Source: Romanomermis culicivorax
Taxonomy: Eukaryota; Nematoda; Enoplea; Mermithida; Mermithidae
DNA: 64,000 nt
NCBI GenBank assembly: GCA_963922205.1
Contig: CAWUHX010000212.1
Coordinates: 1-64,000, forward strand
Direction of reading: 5' to 3'
Part shown: positions 1 through 10,400 of the stretch, piece by piece
Position numbering within the stretch: position 1 is the first letter of the stretch
Layout: each line of letters opens with the position of its first letter
The notes under the pieces: model-generated
Told to the model about the DNA's origin: nothing
The model's input: the letters and a program-made list of their open reading frames with translations, nothing else
Database searches by the model: none
Program-made: the position numbers and the translations under genes

Positions 1-1551
1 ACTAGTATTAAAATCAGCAACTGTCACTGACGATCGCCACAGTCGGTGATCACGACTGATGAAAAATCCTAAGACTGAATGAGGGTTACAATCGGGAAAA
101 TCGGCGATAGTTGCCGACAAAAACGCCAGGATTTTTTTCACTTCTGAATTGACAAAATCGGAAACAATTGCTGATTAAATTCTCACGGAATCAGCCATAG
201 TTGCCTATCGCATAAAATCGGCGCCTAAGATTTCTACTTTTGAACAGGGACTTCAGGCCAACTAGAACCAGTCTAGATTCGTGGCATGGCACACAGTAAC
301 TGCCAAATATGCAAATGACTACGAAAGGCATATACAACTACACATAAAATGAGCAGATGAACGCGAGCAAGAAACATTATCAACACTGTTAGAAGTGCAT
401 CCGAGTTAACGACTTTTATCGCAGGGCAGTTCTTTGTGCTCCCGAAAGCATCAAACACGTCAGATGTGCAAATAGTAAATGAAACTTTCCAGAATGTGCT
501 CTTGCTTTCCAAAGGCCCGTGATAATAATTTAGAGCCGATTTCATGGTCTATGTACACATATCATTCGATAGGACGCGCTAGAATGTATTCACTGCCGTG
601 CTTTTTGCACTAATCAAGTGTTAAAACGATAATTAAGAATAACTATAATTTTTGTTTTTCACTTTATGAAGAGCAGCATTTTACACGTGATTCGCACGAT
701 GGAACATGGAAATGCACATAGACCCTGCTATAGTTCTTCGTGTTGAAGCTCATTTTTATGATGCAATAGTTTAATGATTTTTAGGCTTGATTTTGACTAT
801 AATTGCGGCGATTACAGATACAAAATTTTACATCAAAAAACCTTTATTTCTTCCTTTTTTGCACATTTTCAAATAAAATCCAAAAATTCTCAATTTTCGC
901 ATAAAAACATGCAGAAAAAATTGGAATAATAAAATAAAATTAAAAATCACAAAAATTGAACAATTAAAAAAACAAGGAAATTCAGTAAAAAAAACTGCCA
1001 CTCGCTGGACAGCGCCGGCTGAAAAGTATAGCAGCAAAGATCATATAACCGCCGCCGACCTACTGACGCCGACGAGCCAAGTGCAGCAGAGTCTTTACTG
1101 CCGTTTGCTCTCGTCATTTTAGTCTTAAATTTGATAGCTTCTTTTTCGTTCTTTCTATACTAGTTTGAATATTTGTACGAGAAAGAGGCTCAATTAATTC
1201 CATAAAATTGAAGATGGACTGCCAGTCCACTATTTTCAACCCAATTCATCGAAACACACTACAGCGAAACTCAAACCAGCAATATCTCAAAACCACCATT
1301 CTCAATACAGCCAAGTCTCAATGCAGCGATTCTCAAAACAGCGAGGTCTCAAAACAGCGAAGTATCAGAACAGATTCTTTAAAAAACGATTTTTTCAATT
1401 TTTAACCTACTTTTTATCACATTATTTTACTTTTCGTTTTTTTATTCGTTTTTTGTTCTGCCTTTACTGCTTAATTATTTTATTTGTTTCATCTTATTTG
1501 TTTATTTCATTTTGATTTATTTATCTCATTAATTTAATTTTTTTGCAATTA
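1..1551. other. non-coding AT-rich flank
   Basis: No gene is supported here. An open frame on the minus strand at 273-545 lies in locally GC-richer sequence, but it has no recognisable motif and no clear splice context, so I leave it uncalled. Around 1315-1375 there is a short degenerate repeat of the type CTCAAAACAGCGA. Long T- and A-rich runs explain the other open frames. Confidence 0.6.
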
Positions 1552-3064
1552 AGCCCGCCTCAGAAGTAAAAATCCTAGGATTTTTTCTGTCCTACGATTC
1601 CTAGCATTGTCGCAGGAATCCTAGGAATCCTCCGATTATCCTAGGATTCATCCGATTATCTTAGGAATCCTGCGATTATCCTAGGAATCCTACGATTATC
1701 GTAGGAATCCTATAGTCTGTTTTTCTTAAAATGCTTCTAAATAATGAAAGTGGAAAGCAAGTAGTATTTAAGATTTTCACGCTTTGCTGATAAACAATAT
1801 ATCATATTGGACAGGAAATTTGTGAGCATAATGACCTAACCCTTACGGATTTTTCGAGCAAAAAAATTTACAGTAAGAGCTCTATGTAAACGATTTCGAC
1901 GACAGTACTGATTTGTGTCACTTTTCTATTTGGAAGCATTTTATAAAAAATAGACTATAGGATTGTCCAAATGAGTGTCGGAGGAATCCTACGACAAAAT
2001 CGCAGACTTAGACTTGGTTTCTATTTTTTATAAAAATCCTAGGATTTTTATGTACAAAGTATAGCCACCCGAAAAGTTATATGTTCATAGTAGTTGCTGA
2101 CTCAGCATGTTCCAGCTAATAATCATCTACAGCATGTGTCCAACTTTATATACTGTACTAGTATTTTTTCGGCTTTTTCAGGCTCGCTTCAAGCTTCAAG
2201 CTTTTCCTTACTTTTCTCATTCTCATTCGTAGACGAGAAGAAAATGAAGTTAATCCTAACTTCTGGACTCACACAGAATGTAAAACTGCTAGTTCCAGAA
2301 ATTTAACCTCACACAAACAAGTCTTCAATATTCTATCCACTTTGACATGATGTAGTCATCAAGAATTTGGTGCATTTTTATGATAGCCAGAGGATTGTGA
2401 TGGGATTAGTCAGGACTCAGAGGGTTGCCAGATGGTCAAACCTCACACAGAGGCCAGGGTCATAGCATTTATCAAATAGGATTGATTTTTTCCAAAATTA
2501 GGTCATTCAAATTTCAGAACCAAAGACAACAACTCTTTTCTAAATGTGAAAATTGTAGGGAGAGTGTACCGCAATTCAGCACATCAGGATGGCATTCCAG
2601 GACTAATATTGTGCGTGATTTACATTGTTCTAACGTTCCGCATCTAAAATTGTTTTATTAAGGTAATTATTCTGTAAATTTAATTTGTTTCTAAATATGA
2701 CTAAAATTGATGAAAGACTAATTGAAAGCTGCAAAAGTTCAGACAAAATCTCATCGTCCATTGCAAAATGGCACTGAGGCAATCAAAAATCAATACAACA
2801 ACTAACTCATTTGCATATTCCTTTCTTTTTATAGAAAAAAAACATCCTAGGATTTGGGCGATTATCCTAGGATTCCAAGGAATCCTAGGATTTTTGGAAA
2901 ATCGTACGATAATCCTAGGCCTAGGATTATCATAGGAATCCTAGGATTATCGTAGGATTTTTAGGAATCATAGGATTGTCGTAGGAATCCTACGACTATC
3001 CCAGGAATCCTAGGATAGTCGTAGGAATCCTAGGAATCCTACAATATTACTTCTGAAGCGGGCT
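1552..3064. mobile_element. non-autonomous DNA transposon with 18-bp TIRs and TTA target duplication
   Basis: The ends 1552-1569 (AGCCCGCCTCAGAAGTAA) and 3047-3064 (TTACTTCTGAAGCGGGCT) are inverted repeats with one mismatch. They are flanked by direct TTA copies at 1549-1551 and 3065-3067. Both subterminal zones (about 1570-1720 and 2845-3045) consist of repeated, partly palindromic ATCCTAGGATT-type units. The ~1.1-kb interior has no coding capacity I can recognise, so mobilisation in trans is inferred. A 3-bp TTA duplication fits PIF/Harbinger-like elements among others; the superfamily is not proven. Confidence 0.75.
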
Positions 3065-3067
3065 TTA

Positions 3068-4144
3068 AGCTCTATGGAAAACAATTTTAATCGGGAATCT
3101 TTATGATAATTTTTTGTTTTTGTTTTCTTTCAAGCGTTTTGCAAGAATGTTTTTCTGACATATCTTCTGGCGATTTTGGAATGGTTCGTTCGTGTATACC
3201 TACCGCAATTGCAGCATAAAAGCATGTGAAACTCAGGTGCCCAAATGCAACATAAAAATCAACTAGCAAAATCGATTTTATTTACCTAATTTGGATACTC
3301 ATTATAAAAATGATGTGTGCATTTTTCCCTAATGCATAGAACTTTTTACTAATCGCTGTTTTGAGAATCGCTGTATCGTAGAAAGCACGGCAGTGCTTTT
3401 ACTATATGTTTGTCGTCGGTGCATCATCCCTTTTGACTTTGAGATTGTTTTTCTAGCGAACCAAGAGACATCTGGAGATGAAATTTGGGGAACATATGTA
3501 AATCGATTTCCTCTATATAACAGTGTAAAGTATAGCACGATCAGGATACTGTAGCGTATACTGTAGTGTAAAATGTGGCCAAAAAAATGGTCGGGCTTCC
3601 CCCTTAAATAGCGGCTATTAGAACGGATTAGCGAGTTTCGGTGTTCAATGTGATGGTAAGGACCTAAATGCAAAACGCCCTTTGGGATTTTTGAAAAAAT
3701 CATTCCTCGTTGTATTATGGTGTAAACATCATTCTTTGATGGTCATATGAATATCTCAGGTTGGAATAGGGCCAGGAACATAATTCTTTTTTTGTAGGAT
3801 GAAGAATAAAAAAACCTTAAATAGATGTGCTACAACGGAATTATGATGGTGTAAAATGACTTTACACCAGCCAAAAAATGGAAAAAAAAATTTTTTTCAG
3901 GTTTAGCTTCGGAATTTGATTCCAATCGATTCGGCGTAGCGGGGAATTTTTTAAAAGTTTTTTCGTTTTCATAAAAAAGTCACCGGAAGTGAAAAATTTG
4001 CATAAACTTAATTTACATTAAAAAAGAATTGGCCGTAGATTGGCCGTGTAGCGTGTTATATATTTATCAGCGGACTTGGTCATGGGTCCTGTAATAAAAA
4101 AATATGTTAGATGATAGTTCAGAGTTTTTTGTGCATGATACTCG
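3068..4144. other. non-coding region
   Basis: No gene, RNA or clear repeat structure seen. The minus-strand open frame at 3329-3703 looks like chance: no domain, mixed composition and no splice context. Confidence 0.5.
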
Positions 4145-4540
4145 AAGTTTGTTCATCTGATGCAGAGCAGATTAAGTTGATCCGGGAGTAAAAAATTAGT
4201 AGATTAAGAGTTGTTTTTAATGAAATTCCATGCAGAGCAGTTGCTAGGTATATTTATCAGGGTGATATGATGTCTGCAAATTTGTGATCTAGATCAGATC
4301 AAGTTGATCAGGAAGTATAAAAATTAGCAGATCAACAGCTGTTTTTGATGAAAATCGATGAAAATCAGTTGCCTGATAATGTTTTAAGCATGGTCTGATG
4401 CCAAAAAAAATTTTGAGTCAAATTAGATCAACTTGATCTGGAAGTAGAAAAGGTAGTAGATCAACAGGCGTTTTTCATGAAAATCGATGAGAATCAGCTG
4501 CATGATGCTGTTTCAAGCATGATCTGATGTTTAAAAATTT
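4145..4540. repeat. tandem triplication, ~131-bp period
   Basis: Three diverged copies follow one another. Each contains a core like AGATCAAGTTGATCAGGAAGTA (near 4165, 4297 and 4427), then GTAGATCAACAG and TGATGAAAATCGATGA, then AAGCATGGTCTGATG. The core is itself partly palindromic (GATCAAGTTGATC). No coding potential. Confidence 0.7.
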
Positions 4541-4656
4541 GTCTTTATGATTCTCCATTCCTTGGCCTTACAATCGCATAAAAATTATATAACACTTTTT
4601 TATTTTTGCCCGTAGGCACACAATGAACGAATAATAATACAGTGGTTATAGTAATG

Positions 4657-4692
4657 CGACGTTTCGGTAGTCTACCTACTACCTTCCTCAGG
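4657..4692 (-). ncRNA. hammerhead-ribozyme-like core of Penelope-like element
   Basis: Read on the minus strand the segment has CTGAGGA (the invariant CUGANGA box), a 6-bp stem II (GGTAGT with ACTACC around a 6-nt loop), then GAAAC and GTC. This order is the hammerhead catalytic core. Minimal hammerheads with very short, self-complementary stem III (ACGT here) are known from Penelope-like retroelements, and this lies downstream of a Penelope-type RT/GIY-YIG on the same strand. Stem I looks degenerate, so activity is doubtful. Confidence 0.6.
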
Positions 4693-4723
4693 TGACAATA
4701 AACTCCTTTTTACAAAATTCGCT

Positions 4724-4790
4724 ACTTGAGGGCATTGAACCCTGGTCATTTGATTGAGAGTCTAGAGCGCTACCACTGGGCCATGGGGGC
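4724..4790 (-). tRNA. tRNA-like sequence, probable pseudogene (Glu CTC-like)
   Basis: On the minus strand there is a perfect A box (TGGCCCAGTGG, 4773-4783) and a perfect B box (GGTTCAATGCC, 4731-4741) at normal spacing. A putative anticodon loop CTCTCAA would read CTC. The T stem is mostly paired, but the acceptor arms (GCCCCCA and AAGTAGC) do not pair and the anticodon stem is poor. This is therefore a tRNA-derived remnant rather than a working tRNA. It lies between the GIY-YIG domain and the ribozyme-like core. Confidence 0.35.
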
Positions 4791-4948
4791 CAGTAGTAAC
4801 TTGTTTAGAAGTGCTATATATCCTGACTTGGGGTAACTAGTTCAGACTTGGGTACCTGTCTGTTGCCCTTCTAAGGAATGTTTGGTTCCATATGTGGCCT
4901 ATTTCAATGCTCTTACTACCTACATTTTTTGACCCAACTTTTTCCATC

Positions 4949-6003
4949 TCAATGGTTTTTTCTGATCTTCCTTTTGTAGGCATTAGGCTTTTGGGCAAGT
5001 ATGGTGGTATTGTCAAAATTAGGTGTACATCCACATGATAGGCAATGTTCCGCCACACCACTTTTCTCAAGGCTCAGGTTCTTAAGGGCATTTCTGTGTT
5101 CTGCAATATGGGTCTTAAGTGTTCTGCCCGTTTCTCCTATGTATACTTTCCCACATGGAGCCATAGGTACTTGGTGTACTATACCCTGTGCATCTTCTTT
5201 ATTTCTAGGTGGTGCTACTTTGCTGACTCTTTTCCTGATTGTGTCTTTACTTGTGGCAACTAGTCAAACCTTGTACTTGTGGCATATTCGCTTCAGTTTC
5301 TGTGTTAGTTGGCCACTGTAAGGTATTACAACCGTGCCTTTGTATTCAACTTTTTGTTGGTCATTTGCATTTCTTCTTATATTTGCTTTGTTAATGATTG
5401 CTGTGGGATAACCATTTTTCTTGAAGGCTTGCCTGATGTTATTTTCTTCCACTTTCCTGGTTTCTTCAGTTGAGCATAGTGTACCTGACCGCAATATCAT
5501 TCCCTTTACAATTCCTGCTTTGGTGTTTACAGGATGGTTTGACTGGAAGTTCAGATATTGGTCTGTGTGCGTTGGTTTACGGTAGACACTTGTTGCCATT
5601 GTCTGTCCTTGCCGTTTGACAAGAACATCTAGGAATGGTAACTGCCCATTGATTTCCGTTTCCATGGTGAACTGTATGGCTGGATTCTGTTGGTTCATAT
5701 GTTCTAGGAAGGATCTTAGTTTTTCCTCACCATGGTCCCACAGGATGAATGTGTCATCCACATATCGCAGCCAGATTCTTGGCTTGTCTGGTGCTGTTTT
5801 CAATGCTGATGTTTCAAGTTTGTCCATGAACAGGTTGCAAAGTGCAGGGGATAGTGGTGAACCCATTGCCATGCCATCCGTTTGTTGGTAGAATTTGTCT
5901 TTGAACTGGAATATGGTGCTGCGCACACAATACTCAGTTAGGTCTGCAACCTGTTGTGCTGTTAGGCTAGTTCTTTCTGCTAGGCTGCAATCTGCTTCCA
6001 ATT
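4949..6003 (-). pseudogene. Penelope-like retroelement, RT C-terminal half plus GIY-YIG endonuclease
   Basis: Minus-strand remnant. The upstream part (5264-6003) is the 3' half of a Penelope-type reverse transcriptase: GMAMGSPLSP, the catalytic WLRYVDDTFILW, and a thumb-like tail ending near PYSGQLTQKLKR. In the same frame, after a TGA at 5264-5266, translation continues through APPRNKEDAQGIVHQVP into a GIY-YIG-type domain (KVYIGETGRTLKTHIAEH, then SGVAEH and a Cys-rich CLSCGC). RT followed by GIY-YIG is the diagnostic architecture of Penelope-like elements. The N-terminal RT is missing because the sequence stops at the LTR beginning at 6004. Either the copy was already 5'-truncated, as is common in this class, or the LTR element removed it; the missing part is not found on the far side of that element. 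The TGA makes the copy inactive. Confidence 0.85.
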
Positions 6004-6598
6004 TGTTATGTTTACTTCTCTGCTTAGATCCGAAGATGTCAGCAATATGACTCAAGTCCTATCGGCTTGTACTCAATCAACTACTGTAGGTCACTCAAAG
6101 GAGCTTCCTATTAGCAATCAACTGAACACAGTGCAACAGTCCTTAAGCAGAAATAAACACAACCTTCAGTCACTAATAAGTAACTGGAAACTCTAACTCT
6201 TGCAATCGAAGGGCACTCAGGGTCTCCCCAGATGCCTCCTAAAGGTTCACACAAATACACAGAACTCACTTCAATAATATCCAAAAGGACTGGGGCTTCA
6301 CCTTGGCTTGGCTCCCGTGTAAGACGACTCCCTCCAACCGCTCAATGCGCGAGTAATAATAATATAAATAATAAATAATTATTATAATAATAATATGTAA
6401 ATATGGTGTGGGGCTGTCAGCGTCGGCCTTTACTAGGCGAAACAGTACAAATATAATTTAGAACGGACGCGACTCGCCCGAAACACACCAAAGTACGAGA
6501 ATGATAAACATTGCTCTTTTTGGTCGAATCGTAACTTTGTCGATTCACCAATTTTGCATAGATGTGGGATTGCTACTGCCGTAAGCACATCCCCAACA
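6004..6598 (-). repeat. 3' LTR of the Gypsy element
   Basis: 595 bp, TGTTATG...CCCCAACA on the + strand (reads TGTTGGGG...CATAACA in element orientation). Near-identical to 19410-20006. It contains a variable (AAT)n tract near 6355-6400. The 62-codon open frame inside it, shared by both LTRs, is an incidental frame. Confidence 0.93.
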
Positions 6599-6703
6599 TC
6601 CCTCGGGCCTTGAAACTGACCAACGGGAGGTGAAGAAGGAAACCGTGAGCAGGACTTTTACCTTTTACGGTGTGACCTACTACTGGATCCCAACTTAAAA
6701 AGA
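6599..6703 (-). promoter_or_regulatory. polypurine tract and 3' untranslated zone of the Gypsy element
   Basis: In element orientation the bases next to the 3' LTR read GGCCCGAGGGA followed by TGTTGGGG, a plausible polypurine tract for plus-strand priming. A degenerate copy of the same LTR-end-plus-adjacent sequence recurs at about 56150-56355. Confidence 0.5.
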
Positions 6704-7090
6704 TTATGATCCGACCCCGAAGGGTGTACGGGTCATAATCGTCCTGACCTGACCCCGAAGGGTGTACGGGTCAAGACCACCTCCAACGTCAAGTCTTTTT
6801 ACAAGGTTACCTAGGTCTGTCCACTGAGATGCCGCGGCACGATCGATCACTGATCCAGCATCTGACGGATCGACGACTCTGCATCGGCTTGACTTTTCCT
6901 GGCTTCGCCAGCGTGCCTTGAGGCTCCTAGGTACCTTCCTCCAGCGTTGATCGCTTCGTCCCATTGAGTGATGCGGAGTGTCTTTGGCAGCAGCGTCCCA
7001 ATCCTTGCAGTAATCGGCTACTTTCGTCCGTTCCGTCGCCCCTTTCGGTTCGTCGCCAATTTTCCATACGAGAAATTTAAAATACGACAT
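6704..7090 (-). CDS. candidate small ORF (ORF3), 128 aa, unknown
   Basis: Open frame of 128 codons from an ATG at 7090, lying between the second gene and the 3' LTR of the Gypsy element. It is markedly richer in G+C than the surrounding untranslated DNA and similar in composition to the element's coding parts. The product would be basic and hydrophilic (a K/R-rich middle around RWRKVPRSLKARWRSQ) with no domain I recognise. Its 3' end runs through two copies of GACCCCGAAGGGTGTACGGGTCA (6713-6735 and 6753-6775 approximately), so the tail is repeat-derived. It could be a real accessory protein, a further exon of the second gene, or a chance frame. Confidence 0.35.
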   Translation of the reverse strand: MSYFKFLVWKIGDEPKGATERTKVADYCKDWDAAAKDTPHHSMGRSDQRWRKVPRSLKARWRSQEKSSRCRVVDPSDAGSVIDRAAASQWTDLGNLVKRLDVGGGLDPYTLRGQVRTIMTRTPFGVGS

Positions 7091-7498
7091 GACGAACAAA
7101 TATTTACAAAACTAGTAGGGCGAGAAAATATTGAGCAAAAATTTTAAAATACGAGGCACAAATAACAAGAAAAATTTACAAGACACCGAAAAAATGACAA
7201 GAAAAAATATACGAGGCAAAATGACGAGATTAAAATACGAGAAAAAATAACAAATGCAAAATAAGTGAAAGAAAATTAAACCAAAAATGTGGACTCAAGC
7301 GATGAGCTTGGCCAAAAATGAGATTTTTTGAAAGGCAACAACACAACCAAAAGTTTAAATAATATTTTTGTATTTTATGTTTTATAATGTTTTTGGATTT
7401 TTGTAATTTTTTATGTTTTTGTGTTTTTTGTATTTTTTGAATAAATGAAATGAAGTCAAGAATGGAGGATTTTTGACCAAGATTTTGGCGGCTAAAAA
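7091..7498. other. AT-rich spacer between ORF3 and the second gene
   Basis: Low-complexity A-rich DNA with repeated AAAATACGAGAAAAAATAAC-like words (7130-7260) and a T-rich stretch at 7360-7440. No gene seen. Confidence 0.5.
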
Positions 7499-10400
7499 TT
7501 ATTGTTGCTGCCCGCCGCCTTGCTGCTGGCCTTGTTGATGACCTCCGCGACCTCGGAATGCACCACGAGGGTGTTGTCCTCGGTATATACCTCGGCCACC
7601 AACGTAACCAGCTCTGCCCCTGTTCGGATTGTTAAAATGAAACTGGCCTGGTTGGGCACCCCTTCCCCGTCCTCCACGAGCTCCCCTAGCACCCTGTAGA
7701 TGCTGTATAGGTTGCTGTTGTTTCGGAACGGTTCTGGAGGCTTGCCCAGTGCCAGAACTGGGGCCAGCGAAGACCTGGTTGGCTATACCAACCGTGGCTC
7801 CTTGACCACCAGTTTGACTGCTTGCGGGTCCGGGTGCCCGAAAGGTCTGTCCCGCATCGTTCTGAACTTTGCTAAATTTAACAGTAGTCGGAGGACTTGG
7901 GCTACCTGACCTTTTGACATCCATCTCCGCCGCTTGTTGACTGTAGTTATACATCACCAAGCGATAGGCAGTCTTGAAAACATCCGAAGCAGTGGCACTC
8001 CGATATTCCTGTAACAGCATGATGTTTGCAAACACTTTGGCTGAGACCGATCGTTTACCGATCTGCTCAGCCGTAAGCGGTGCATAGTCAAGCATAAGGA
8101 ATATCATCATACACAAATATCTGACAGCTGCAAATACGACGCTCGCTCGATATTCCGTGAGCCATTCAAGGACAATCTCACGAATGATCCTATCCCATAG
8201 TGGCTCTGGAATATTTCGCGAGTCGTATAAAAATCCACCTTGGACATCAAACTGTGGCTGATACAGTTTGTATATAGTCCTGACCGCCTTATTGACCATC
8301 AGCCAAATCTCTGGGTCTTCGAACTGCTCGTCGCAGAAATAATTCGCCAATTCCGGTGTAGCAAAAGAAATTGGACCTCTGGCTCTACTTTTATCTTTGG
8401 TTACTTGCCAAAAGTCCAACAATACATCCCGGAATAACTCCACCGTCATTTCTGGTGTTTGTTGATTTGGGTCAACAGTAACCAGAGTTAACGGCTTTAT
8501 TTTTCCTGGTGTAAAGATTTGAACTTTTTGTCCTGCAACCTGTGGCTTGCTAGGAGCTCCCTGCACCTTAGGCTGACGCCGTCCGGAAGCAGAGGTGTCC
8601 GTAGCCTGCGACACAAATTGCGTGGACTGACTCGTTGCCATCGATAAAGTACCTGTAGAGACAGTCTGCGATACAGGAGTAGTCGAAGATACGGTGGTCA
8701 CGGATACCGTTGCTGAAGCCGGAGCAGAAGTTTTGGCGGGTTTCGGCTGCGTAACCTTTGCAGGCTGCGCAATTGCCTTTTCTACCTTTTTCTTCTCCTG
8801 ACGGGCTTTTGTTTTTCGTTTCTTTTTCAAGTTAACGAAAATTTGCCTATCATTTAATCCTTTTATTTTCATATTTTTTATCGCCTCAGCAGTATAGTAT
8901 CCGGGAACACCTTCTTTGTCCCAGGTCAAGGCTAATACTTGAATTTCCTTATCCTCTTCAGCCAGCCGGGCCGCTAGCTCTTGTGGTGTTTCCACCACAG
9001 TATGGCTAGGTGTCCCTGCCGTCTGCTCTTCCTCTTTCTTCTTTCCACCTTCGGCATCCATGTACTCATTAATATATGCCTGATCATAGACGTTCTGCTC
9101 GTCCTGGGTAATCGGAATTTCTTCCGATTGCGCTTGACTTTCTACGCTAGACAAGTACTGACTCGCATCCATAGATGTTTGTGTGACTTGTAGCGTAGGT
9201 AAGCCAGGCGGCGGCGGCAGCATTTCCGTCTGCAGCTGCGTCACAACTTGTGGTTGCGGTTGCAACTGCGTGACAGAAGGTGCTGTGACCGCAGATTCGG
9301 CTACTTGGGGGTCGGCGATCGAAATATACAATAATGCGTCTTCGTCGTCAACCTCCTTGCAGCTTTCCTCTCCCAGGAGTGCGGAATTATCTTCCTCCTC
9401 ACTCTCCAATTCCGTGACGTCCTCGTCCACTAGACCCGTTTGAACTGTGGGTTCATTATCAGGGTCTAGTATATCAGATTTCGTCCTGAAATCGGATTGT
9501 TTGGTTTGATTACCGTATGAATAGGTAACCATGGGTAATTCCGACGGCAGAGGCCTCCGGTGAATACACTTTTCAGGAAATTCAATAGTATACAACGGAT
9601 AATCCGCCGGTATACATCTGATCTGACCCGTCTGAAGAGTAGGCGTGTCTGGTGATAGGCCATATCGCAGTGACGGGGTTTTACTACCGAATTCCGCATA
9701 GTAGAATCTGACGTAGAAAAAGCAGTTGGCCCAATAATCCTTGTTATGGGTAATATTGTCCTTTGCTTTTTCCGTCGAAATTGGAGAACCTATTTTGTTG
9801 CGCAAGCGCAACCGAATAGGCATAAAACCAAACCTGTTTTGCCAGGTCGTAACCCTTTTGCCTTTTACAGCATGTTCAGGTTCCGTTGGCGGTAATGATG
9901 CTGCTATGTCGTAATTCTGTAAAACCCTGTCATCGGTCTTCCATGCCATCTTCTTTATTAATTCTGCATCCTCCTTCGAGTAGGATTTGAGGAAATTATA
10001 ATTCAATAATTCCCTCAGTATGTAATCGTACTCGGCACGGCTATGAGGCCAGAAAACAAAGAATGGTAGAGGAATTAAGTTGCATGCCTTTTCCAACGCA
10101 GGGAACTTTGTTGAGTCCATGACATGCTCATAATTCCTCAAGTCCGCCATCCAATGATCCCTGTCGTACTTAGCCATACCGGTGTCGATTTCCACTGGTT
10201 CGTAGCAGTCCGTTCCGAGTTGAAACGATTGAAGCTGCTTCGACCAGTCCTGTCGAGGAGTCTTGTTCATGGCAAGACCGGCTGTGATATACCATACAAC
10301 ATCTACAGGATCCGTTAATTTGAAAAATGAAACCCCTTGCAACATTTCTGTATGCAGTCGGTTTATCACCTCGTTTGTCCTATTGACTTGTTGTTCCATT

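Noticed and set aside
5001-5321. + strand frames over the Penelope fragment
   Set aside because: Antisense shadows of the RT/GIY-YIG coding strand.
6008-6196. 62-codon + strand frame starting in the LTR, repeated at 19414-19602
   Set aside because: It is identical because it lies inside the two LTRs; no domain, and it is antisense to the element.
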